Shown: positions 1 to 6,029 of the stretch, one piece after another
Position numbering within the stretch: position 1 is the stretch's first letter
How the letters are laid out: each line of letters opens with the position of its first letter
NCBI GenBank assembly: GCA_903944755.1
Contig: CAJATB010000126.1
Span: 1 to 19,117 of the forward strand
Reading direction: 5' to 3'
DNA from: an uncultured Bacteroidota bacterium
GTDB lineage: Bacteria; Bacteroidota; Bacteroidia; Chitinophagales; Chitinophagaceae
Length of the DNA: 19,117 nt
Notes under the pieces: generated by a model
Database searches by the model: none
What the model was told of the DNA's origin: nothing
Seen by the model: the letters and a program-made list of their open reading frames with translations, nothing else
Position numbers and translations under genes: made by a program

Positions 1-1
1 G

Positions 2-46
2 TTTTATGGCAGATAAGTATATTTATCGACTACAAGTACAGCCCTA
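2..46 (+). CDS. Possible C-terminal tail of an upstream gene (partial)
   Basis: One forward frame reads without a stop from base 2 to a TAA at 44-46 and ends in the residues MADKYIYRLQVQP. The stop lies 20 bases before a strong hairpin terminator at 66-105, which is what the end of a real gene would look like. The fragment is too short to identify, so this is an inference from context. The other two forward frames either have an early stop or run on through the terminator. Confidence 0.35.
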
Positions 47-65
47 ACCTACCACATACTATTTT

Positions 66-105
66 AAAAAGGCATTCTTTACATTTTGTTGAGAATGCCT
101 TTTTT
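66..105 (+). terminator. Intrinsic terminator
   Basis: Bases 70-78 (AGGCATTCT) pair perfectly with 92-100 (AGAATGCCT) around a 13-base loop. The A run at 66-69 extends the pairing with the T run after 100. The hairpin ends in TTTTTT, the classic Rho-independent form. It probably ends the transcript of whatever gene lies left of the window. It also argues against a translation start at the TTG at base 86, which would sit in the loop. Confidence 0.8.
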
Positions 106-134
106 GTTTATGTTTGTTTTTTATATACAATTCG

Positions 135-142
135 TATTTTTG
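135..142 (+). promoter_or_regulatory. Candidate Bacteroidota -7 element
   Basis: TATTTTTG matches the TAnnTTTG -7 consensus of Bacteroidota sigma factors. It ends only 3 bases before the chosen ATG at 146, so a start of transcription at the usual distance would fall on or just after that ATG. The match may therefore be chance, or the mRNA may be leaderless. No clear -33 TTG was found at the usual spacing. Confidence 0.3.
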
Positions 143-145
143 ACT

Positions 146-865
146 ATGATCGTACAATTATTTATACCTTGTTTTATTGACCAACTATACCCACAAGTTG
201 CTTATAATACCATAAAAGTGTTAGAAAAAGCAGGATGTACAGTTAAGTACAATGATCAACAAACCTGTTGTGGCCAACCTGCATTTAATGCAGGATTTTG
301 GGGAGAATCAAAAGATGTATGTACAAAGTTTGTACAAGATTTTGATGGATCGGATTATATTGTTAGCCCAAGTGCTAGCTGTGCTGGATTTGTTAGAAAC
401 AATTACGGAAAACTTTTCGAAAATAATGCTTTCCAAAGTCCTGCTAAAAAAGCAGCCAACCGAATGTTTGAACTTTCTGAATTTTTAGTCAAAATTTTAA
501 ACGTAACCGATTTAGGCGCAAGCTTTAATGGCAAAGTTACTTATCATGATAGTTGTGCTGCATTAAGAGAGTGTACTATTAAAGAAGAACCTAGAAAACT
601 ATTACAAGCTGTTCAGGGTATTGAAATTATTGAAATGAATGATACAACTGTGTGCTGTGGTTTTGGAGGAAGCTTCGCTGTGAAATTTGATGCAATTAGT
701 GTAGCAATGGCTGATCAAAAAATTGACAATGCCCTTGCAACGCAAGCTGAATATATTGTGAGCACCGACATGAGTTGTTTGATGCATTTAGACGGCAGAA
801 TTAATTTTAATGGCCAAGCTATTAAGGTGTTGCATTTAGCAGATGTATTAGCAAGCGGGTACTAA
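146..865 (+). CDS. LutA/YkgE-type (Fe-S)-binding CCG-domain protein
   Basis: This is a 239-residue cysteine-rich protein with the twin CCG-domain layout of LutA/YkgE, the subunit that works with LutB and LutC in L-lactate oxidation. Visible motifs are C9, CCG at 41-43, C79 in SASCAG, C137 in YHDSC, and CCG at 170-172 in VCCGFGGSF. These residues bind Fe-S or heterodisulfide-type clusters in the family. The start was set at the ATG at 146. A longer reading from a TTG at 86 would add a hydrophobic stretch coded by a terminator hairpin, while 239 residues fits the family and MIVQLFIPC matches the usual N-terminus. No LutB or LutC gene follows; the next gene is an unrelated EVE protein 37 bases on, so the lactate role is inferred from the family only. 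It may serve another flavoprotein. Confidence 0.85.
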   Translation: MIVQLFIPCFIDQLYPQVAYNTIKVLEKAGCTVKYNDQQTCCGQPAFNAGFWGESKDVCTKFVQDFDGSDYIVSPSASCAGFVRNNYGKLFENNAFQSPAKKAANRMFELSEFLVKILNVTDLGASFNGKVTYHDSCAALRECTIKEEPRKLLQAVQGIEIIEMNDTTVCCGFGGSFAVKFDAISVAMADQKIDNALATQAEYIVSTDMSCLMHLDGRINFNGQAIKVLHLADVLASGY

Positions 866-902
866 CACAACCTATTTTTTATAATTATTTATTTTACTTT
901 TT

Positions 903-1313
903 ATGGCATACTGGCTAATCAAATCGGAACCCTTTAAATATTCTTGGGAGCAGTTTAATAAGGATAAAAAAACATTTTGGGACGGAGTAAGAAATTACCA
1001 AGCAAGGAATAATTTAAGGGCAATGAAAAAGGGGGACTTAGCATTTTGGTACCATAGTAACGAAGGAATGGAAATTGTAGGAATTGCTAAAGTAGTAAAA
1101 GAATCCTACCAGGATCCTACTACCGAGGAAACAGCATGGCTAGCAGTTGATTTTGCTCCCTTGAAAAAATTAAAAACACCCGTTAAATTAGCGGACGTAA
1201 AAGCTAACACAAACTTGACTAATATGGCTTTAGTTAAAATGGGCCGCCTGTCGGTACAGCCAGTAACTGATACGGAATGGGAAGAAGTAATGAAAATGAG
1301 TCTGGGCCTATAA
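903..1313 (+). CDS. EVE-domain protein (THYN1-like)
   Basis: A 136-residue protein that is essentially one EVE domain, the PUA-like fold family that includes human THYN1. Diagnostic stretches are YWLIKSEP at residues 3-10, FWDGVRNYQARNNLRAMKKGD at about 25-45, and FWYHSN just after. EVE and YTH-like domains read modified bases in DNA or RNA, and many bacterial ones occur alone, as here. The actual ligand cannot be read from the sequence. The gene lies 37 bases after the CCG-domain gene on the same strand with no terminator between, so the two may share a transcript. A hairpin follows 40 bases after the stop. Confidence 0.88.
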   Translation: MAYWLIKSEPFKYSWEQFNKDKKTFWDGVRNYQARNNLRAMKKGDLAFWYHSNEGMEIVGIAKVVKESYQDPTTEETAWLAVDFAPLKKLKTPVKLADVKANTNLTNMALVKMGRLSVQPVTDTEWEEVMKMSLGL

Positions 1314-1353
1314 CGAATTAATACAATTATAAAACACTAAAATATAATACTTA

Positions 1354-1380
1354 AAAGCATTCAATAAAACTGAATGCTTT
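1354..1380. terminator. Bidirectional terminator between convergent genes
   Basis: Bases 1354-1363 (AAAGCATTCA) and 1371-1380 (TGAATGCTTT) form a perfect 10-bp stem with a 7-base loop. Each strand has a short T-rich tail after the stem. It lies between the EVE gene, whose stop ends at 1313, and the convergent SpmA-SpmB gene, whose stop is at 1382-1384, so it can serve both. Confidence 0.75.
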
Positions 1381-1381
1381 A

Positions 1382-2614
1382 TTATTTGAAGAAGGTGTAG
1401 CCAATTAATATGGCAATAACTACTCCAATTAAATCTGCAAAAATTCCAGCCCATAATGCATACCTTATTTTCTTAATCCCTACACTACCAAAATACAAAG
1501 CAATAATATAAAAGGTAGTATCTGCCGATCCCTGAAAAATGGAAGCTAGTTTGCCCACAAAGGAATCAGGGCCTTGTGTTTGGAATATATCTAACATCAT
1601 ACCTCTTGCGCCACTACCACTTAAAGGTTTCATAATGGCAACCGGTAAAGCACCTACAAATTCAGTATTTATACCAGTTAATTGTATTAAGTACACTATT
1701 CCATTAAGGATATAGGTCATTGCTCCGCTGTCTCTAAAAACACGGATGGCAACCAGCATTGCAACTAAATAAGGAATGATTTTAAAAATAATATCAAAGC
1801 CACCTTTCGCGCCTTCTATAAAAGCATCAAAAACAGCTACTTTTTTATAAGCACCCCCGATTATTATTATTATGACAATAGCCATTAATAAACTACTTCC
1901 AGCAACTTTCGAAAACAACTCTTTTTGGATGGGCCCCAAACTATTTACCCCTAAAAGTACCCCTCCCATTATCAGCACTAATGCAGCTATCCAACCTATA
2001 AGTACCCTATCCCATTTTAATTTTTGATAAGCACCCACCATTAATATAGAAGCGAGTGTAGTACCAATTGTAGCAAGTACGCAAGGAATAAATATACTAG
2101 CAGCATCCTGAGAACCTGCCGCTAGCCTATAGGAAATGATGGTTAAAGGGATAATAGTTAGTCCACTAGTGTGTAACACCAAAAACATGATTTGAGCATT
2201 AGTCGCCTTTTCTTTGTCGGGGTTTAAACTTTGTAAACTTTCCATAGCTTTTAGCCCAAAAGGAGTGGCGGCATTATCTAAACCCAACATATTGGCACTA
2301 AAATTCATTACCATTTGCCCCATGGCTGGGTGATTAGCCGGTACTTCGGGGAATAAGCGGCTTAAAAAGGGATTCATCCAAGTGGCTAATTTGCGAATTG
2401 CCCCTGCTTTTTCGGCAATATTCATTAAACCTAGGAAAAATACCATGGTGCCTGCCAAAGGGAAGGCTACGTCAATTACCGAGGATTTAGCTGAGTCAAA
2501 TAAGCCATCAGCCAGTAATTTAAAGATTTCGGTATCTCCTAGAAATACTAACTTAAACAGAGCAATTACGAATGCAATCACAAAAAATGCTATCCAAATG
2601 ATATTCAACGCCAT
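1382..2614 (-). CDS. Fused SpmA-SpmB nucleoside-recognition (Gate) membrane protein
   Basis: This 410-residue polytopic membrane protein joins in one chain what Bacillus encodes as spore maturation proteins SpmA and SpmB. The N-terminal half carries the SpmA signature (MNFSANMLGLDNAATPFGLKAME at about 103-125). The C-terminal half carries the SpmB signature (GAYKKVAVFDAFIEGAKGGF, IIPYLVAMLVAIRVFRDSGA, then PLSGSGARGM). Both belong to the nucleoside-recognition Gate family. About ten hydrophobic segments are visible, including the run VIIIIIIGG near 250. The phylum does not form spores, so a transport role is likelier, but the substrate is unknown. It stands alone on its strand, divergent from ychF. 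Confidence 0.88.
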   Translation of the reverse strand: MALNIIWIAFFVIAFVIALFKLVFLGDTEIFKLLADGLFDSAKSSVIDVAFPLAGTMVFFLGLMNIAEKAGAIRKLATWMNPFLSRLFPEVPANHPAMGQMVMNFSANMLGLDNAATPFGLKAMESLQSLNPDKEKATNAQIMFLVLHTSGLTIIPLTIISYRLAAGSQDAASIFIPCVLATIGTTLASILMVGAYQKLKWDRVLIGWIAALVLIMGGVLLGVNSLGPIQKELFSKVAGSSLLMAIVIIIIIGGAYKKVAVFDAFIEGAKGGFDIIFKIIPYLVAMLVAIRVFRDSGAMTYILNGIVYLIQLTGINTEFVGALPVAIMKPLSGSGARGMMLDIFQTQGPDSFVGKLASIFQGSADTTFYIIALYFGSVGIKKIRYALWAGIFADLIGVVIAILIGYTFFK

Positions 2615-2632
2615 ATCTTATTCTTTATGGAT

Positions 2633-2640
2633 CTAATATA
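2633..2640 (-). promoter_or_regulatory. Weak candidate -7 element for the SpmA-SpmB gene
   Basis: On the minus strand this reads TATATTAG, one base off TAnnTTTG, 18 bases upstream of the start codon at 2614. The same one-base variant (TTAG) appears upstream of the S9 peptidase gene. No -33 partner is clear. Confidence 0.25.
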
Positions 2641-2662
2641 GACAATTTTGCGTTTAGAATTG

Positions 2663-2670
2663 TATTTTTG
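2663..2670 (+). promoter_or_regulatory. Candidate -7 element for ychF
   Basis: TATTTTTG is a perfect match to TAnnTTTG, 22 bases upstream of the ychF ATG at 2693. A transcript starting about 7 bases after it would have a leader of roughly 15 bases. A TTG occurs at 2648-2650, closer than the usual 19-base spacing, so the -33 element is uncertain. Confidence 0.5.
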
Positions 2671-2692
2671 CGGTCTTAAAACTATTCATATT

Positions 2693-3790
2693 ATGGCTTT
2701 ACAGGCAGGAATTGTGGGATTACCCAACGTAGGAAAATCAACTTTGTTTAACGCGGTTAGTATAAGTGCAAAAGCACAAGCGAGTAATTATCGTTTCTGT
2801 ACTATCGAACCCAATATAGGTTTGGTGGATGTGCCAGATATTAGAATGCATCAATTAGCAGAACTAATTAACCCAACAAGAATTGTCCCTACTCAGTTAG
2901 AAATTGTGGATATAGCTGGATTGGTTAAAGGCGCAAGTAAAGGAGAAGGATTAGGAAATAAATTCTTAGCCAATATACGTGAAGTAAGTGCAATTATTCA
3001 TGTGATTCGTTGTTTTGAAGACGAAAACGTATTAAGAGAAGAAGGTGCCATAAACCCTATTTCAGATAAGGAAATTATTGAGACAGAATTACAATTGAAA
3101 GATTTGGATAGTGTAGAGAAAAAAATGCAACGTAGTGAGAAGATGGCAAAAACAGATCCTAAAGCCAAAGTAGAATTAGAAGTATTACAAAAATGCAAAG
3201 CCCATTTAGAACAAGGTAAAAGTATTCGTTCATTAGATTTGTCTAAGGAGGATGGCGCAGCCATTGCGGATATATTTTTATTGACTGAAAAACCAGTAAT
3301 GTATGTTGCAAATGTAGACGAAGCTTCGATGCATACGGGAAATAAATATTCTGACATGTTAGCTGATATGGCTAAAGCCGAAGGCGCTCAGGTTATTATT
3401 ATGTGTAACAATATTGAAGCAGAGATTGCCGAGATGGAAGATCCTACCGACAAAGCAATGTTCATGGAAGAATATAAAATGACAGAACCTGCTTTGAACA
3501 GATTAATTCAATCTGCGTATAAATTATTAAAACTTGAAACCTATTTCACTGCAGGTGTGCAAGAAGTGCGCGCTTGGACTATTGAACATGGCTGGAAAGC
3601 ACCACAAGCAGCGAGTGTGATTCATACCGATTTTGAAAAAGGGTTTATCAAAGCCGAAGTAATTGCTTTTGAGGATTTTATTAAATACAAAAGTGAAGCA
3701 GCTTGTAGGGATAATGGTAAATTAAGAATTGAAGGAAAAGAATATATTGTAAAAGACGGCGATGTAATGCATTTCCGTTTTAATGTATAA
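2693..3790 (+). CDS. ychF: Redox-regulated ATPase YchF (OLA1 family)
   Basis: A 365-residue OBG-family P-loop protein of standard YchF length (E. coli YchF is 363). It has the P-loop GLPNVGKST at 9-17, DIAGL at 73-77 followed by VKGASKGEGLGNKFLANIRE, and a G4 position reading NVDE at 207-210 instead of NKxD. That altered G4 is the known reason this family prefers ATP over GTP. A coiled-coil-like charged stretch lies at about 126-175. The C-terminal TGS domain begins near FTAGVQEVRAW and ends in KDGDVMHFRFNV. YchF binds ribosomes and is linked to oxidative-stress control. The ATG at 2693 was chosen over a TTG at 2648 because the latter lies across the promoter element and would add 15 non-family residues. 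A glutaminyl cyclotransferase follows 3 bases after the stop. Confidence 0.97.
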   Translation: MALQAGIVGLPNVGKSTLFNAVSISAKAQASNYRFCTIEPNIGLVDVPDIRMHQLAELINPTRIVPTQLEIVDIAGLVKGASKGEGLGNKFLANIREVSAIIHVIRCFEDENVLREEGAINPISDKEIIETELQLKDLDSVEKKMQRSEKMAKTDPKAKVELEVLQKCKAHLEQGKSIRSLDLSKEDGAAIADIFLLTEKPVMYVANVDEASMHTGNKYSDMLADMAKAEGAQVIIMCNNIEAEIAEMEDPTDKAMFMEEYKMTEPALNRLIQSAYKLLKLETYFTAGVQEVRAWTIEHGWKAPQAASVIHTDFEKGFIKAEVIAFEDFIKYKSEAACRDNGKLRIEGKEYIVKDGDVMHFRFNV

Positions 3791-3793
3791 TGT

Positions 3794-4618
3794 ATGAAAA
3801 ATTACGCATCACTTATTGTTTGTTTGTTTGTAATTGCTTGTAATAATAATGCGAGCACTGAAGAAAACACTTCAGCTACTAGTGTAAGTGCACCAGTAAA
3901 TGTGAATTATGAGGTAGTAAAAGTATACCCACATGACGTTACTAGCTATACTCAGGGCTTAGAATGGAATGGGCATAAACTAATTGAAAGTACCGGTAAT
4001 TATGGGGAAAGCATACTTCATATGCTAGATACCAACATGGCACAAGTTGGGAAGAAAATTGAATTAGATAAACAATATTTCGGAGAAGGCACTACCCTAT
4101 TTGGAGGGAAAATTTATCAACTCACCTGGAAAGAACATAAGGTTTTAGTATACGATGAAAAAACATTAAAACTAGTTAATGAATTTTATTGGCCATATGA
4201 AGGATGGGGATTAACGCATAATGATACGGCTATCATTGTATCTACAGGGAGTAGTAATATGTACTTTGTTGACCCCTCTACTTTTAACATTAAAAAAACA
4301 TTAGGCGTATTTAATAGCAGTGGGTATGTAAATTATATAAATGAATTAGAATATGCCAATGGGAAAATATATGCAAATATTTATGAACCCAATAATATAT
4401 ATACAACTGATGATATTGTAGTAATTGATCCTGTTACCGGACAAATAAGTGCAAGTATTAACTTAGCTAATATCCTTCCAAAAGTGAATGTAATGAACGA
4501 TCCGAGGGCAATTAATCCCGGTTATGTGTTAAATGGAATTGCCTATAAAAAAGAAACTAATACCTTTTTTGTTACTGGAAAATGTTGGCCAGTAATGCTA
4601 GAATTGAAGTTGAGATAA
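3794..4618 (+). CDS. Glutaminyl-peptide cyclotransferase, plant type, lipoprotein
   Basis: A 274-residue beta-propeller enzyme of the papaya-type glutaminyl cyclase family, which turns N-terminal glutamine into pyroglutamate. Family motifs appear in order: YTQGL at 52-56, ESTGNYGES at 65-73, FGEGTT at 96-101, LTW at 110-112, EGWGLTHND at about 136-144, INELEYANGKIYANI at about 182-196, VLNGIAY and TGKCWP near the end. The N-terminus is a lipoprotein signal: a short hydrophobic run ending VIAC, with Cys16 as the likely lipidated residue, then an N/S/T-rich linker. It should act in the periplasm or outer membrane. It starts 3 bases after the ychF stop, so the two are probably co-transcribed, although no functional link is obvious. 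Confidence 0.92.
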   Translation: MKNYASLIVCLFVIACNNNASTEENTSATSVSAPVNVNYEVVKVYPHDVTSYTQGLEWNGHKLIESTGNYGESILHMLDTNMAQVGKKIELDKQYFGEGTTLFGGKIYQLTWKEHKVLVYDEKTLKLVNEFYWPYEGWGLTHNDTAIIVSTGSSNMYFVDPSTFNIKKTLGVFNSSGYVNYINELEYANGKIYANIYEPNNIYTTDDIVVIDPVTGQISASINLANILPKVNVMNDPRAINPGYVLNGIAYKKETNTFFVTGKCWPVMLELKLR

Positions 4619-4643
4619 AAATACTAGCTAAGTTTTTTTATCT
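4613..4643. terminator. Weak AT-rich hairpin between convergent genes
   Basis: AGATAAAAA at 4613-4621 pairs with TTTTTATCT at 4635-4643. The stem is almost all A-T and overlaps the last codons of both convergent genes, whose stops lie only 5 bases apart. It could end transcription from both sides, but its stability is low. Confidence 0.35.
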
Positions 4644-5532
4644 GATAAATAAGGGAACTCGCTTTTTTAGGGTTACTTAAAGCTTTAATATTCGAAATAC
4701 AGCCAATAATTAAGGCACGAGCAACTCCCAAAGCACCTGATTTTTTATATTTTTCGCTTAATAAACTAACATAAAAACTATCAAACCACATTGGTTTATA
4801 TTCCACAATTTGCATGTTGAATTGTTTCACTAAAGCATTCATTGCTGCCGGTGAAAAATGATACAAATGTCGTGGCACATCATATGCAGCCCAATATTTT
4901 TTATAAAAAAAAGCGTCGTAACTAGTATAGTTGGGTACTGCAATAATTAATCTGCCGTTAGGTTTTAGTAATTTAGAAAATGCTTGGAAATAGTCTTTCA
5001 AATCGTGTACATGCTCAAGTACATGCCACAAAGTGATTACCTCGAACTTTTTTTCGGACAATGTATACAAATTTTCGATAGGCTGTAATTGAATACCATA
5101 AGTGTCTAAGCATCTTTGCCTACTTGCTGCATCAGGTTCTAAAGCAGTAACACTCCAACCCTTAATTTTCATAGCATGTGCAAAAGCACCTGTACCGGCT
5201 CCTAACTCTAATATTTGACCCTTGTGTCCAGTAAATAAAGATTGTATCCAATTTGTTTTCTCATGTAACGTGAACGTTCTGACTTTATGGTAAATTTTAT
5301 TCATCCAACCAACTTTTACATCAGTATGTGAAATGTATTCAGGAAAGTCATAGTAAGGGCCTATAGCCTCTTTCGAAGGCATTGGGAAAGTATACCTTAA
5401 ACTACAGTTTTTACATTCAATAATGTCAAAATCATTTGCAGTTAAAGAGTAATCTTTACTATGTATTGAAAATGAAATAACTGCTTTATTACAAACAGGA
5501 CATGGAGGGAATGGCTGTTCAGTAGATGACAT
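4624..5532 (-). CDS. Class I SAM-dependent methyltransferase with N-terminal zinc ribbon
   Basis: A 302-residue methyltransferase. The N-terminus has a four-cysteine zinc ribbon (C11-P-V-C14 and C40-K-N-C43). The Rossmann core follows, with SAM motif I ILELGAGTGAF at about 107-117, the acidic end of strand 2 in TALEPD, then TLWHVLEHVHDLKDY and LLKPNGRLIIAVPN. The stretch YWAAYDVPRHLYHFSP is typical of Methyltransf_23-type enzymes with this ribbon, many of which act on sugars or small molecules. The substrate cannot be read here. The ATG at 5532 was chosen because it lies one base after the stop of the preceding gene. A start at 5559 would overlap that gene by 26 bases and put nine extra residues before the ribbon. 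It is the last gene of a four-gene minus-strand unit. Confidence 0.85.
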   Translation of the reverse strand: MSSTEQPFPPCPVCNKAVISFSIHSKDYSLTANDFDIIECKNCSLRYTFPMPSKEAIGPYYDFPEYISHTDVKVGWMNKIYHKVRTFTLHEKTNWIQSLFTGHKGQILELGAGTGAFAHAMKIKGWSVTALEPDAASRQRCLDTYGIQLQPIENLYTLSEKKFEVITLWHVLEHVHDLKDYFQAFSKLLKPNGRLIIAVPNYTSYDAFFYKKYWAAYDVPRHLYHFSPAAMNALVKQFNMQIVEYKPMWFDSFYVSLLSEKYKKSGALGVARALIIGCISNIKALSNPKKASSLIYQIKKLS

Positions 5533-5533
5533 A

Positions 5534-6025
5534 TTATAAATATTTAAAAAGGATTGCAATTGAAGCGATGACTAATAAAAGTATTGCCCATAAAATCCAG
5601 TTGTCTTTCTTTAAATTATGTGATTTATCAATAGCATTGTCTGAGAGTGAAATAGTACCTAAATTAATATCGGCATAATAATCAGAAGCTATAAATTTTG
5701 TTTCCCAGGTAAAATTATTATCCTGGTTATTTAATATTCCCAAATTCCCGATTACTATTGGCTCGCCATTTTCTATGAACTTGTGCAAAAACTGCTCATA
5801 TTGAATAATAGCTTGTTCATTTGAGGTATTAAGTGCATCAGCTAAAAAATTATAGAAAACTTTTGATGGTTTTGTTACTTGTATGTCAAATACAATTTCT
5901 TCAACCGGTGCAGTTAACTTGCCATCTTGCCAATTCGCTTCTTTCTTATACCATTTTAATGACCCTACATTTGGGAAATCTAAATGTCCGAATTGTATAA
6001 AATATTGTTCTAAACTTTTTATCAT
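5534..6025 (-). CDS. HU-like (CCDC81-type) protein with C-terminal membrane anchor
   Basis: A 163-residue protein with two short HU-like regions and one membrane helix. Residues 1-55 begin LEQYFIQFGHLDFPNVGSLKW, the pattern of the first CCDC81-type HU domain found in Bacteroidota. Residues about 60-115 contain a helical stretch then NGEPIVIGNLGIL, the pattern of the second. The last 22 residues (WILWAILLLVIASIAILF) form a single transmembrane segment with little after it. In related proteins this N-terminus is followed by a membrane helix and a periplasmic SPOR domain, which is missing here. It would place an HU-like cytosolic domain at the inner membrane. The start is 4 bases after the barrel gene's stop, and its stop is 1 base before the methyltransferase start. 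Domain assignment is by pattern only. Confidence 0.7.
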   Translation of the reverse strand: MIKSLEQYFIQFGHLDFPNVGSLKWYKKEANWQDGKLTAPVEEIVFDIQVTKPSKVFYNFLADALNTSNEQAIIQYEQFLHKFIENGEPIVIGNLGILNNQDNNFTWETKFIASDYYADINLGTISLSDNAIDKSHNLKKDNWILWAILLLVIASIAILFKYL

Positions 6026-6029
6026 AGTA

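Noticed and set aside
86..145. N-terminal extension of the CCG-domain gene from a TTG
   Set aside because: It begins inside a terminator loop, adds a non-family hydrophobic segment, and the ATG at 146 gives the standard family length.
2648..2692. TTG-initiated extension of YchF
   Set aside because: It covers the best -7 element of this promoter, and the family starts at MALQAGIVGLPNVGKS.
5533..5559. Upstream start for the methyltransferase
   Set aside because: It would overlap the HU-like gene by 26 bases. The ATG at 5532 follows that gene's stop by one base and leads directly into the zinc ribbon.
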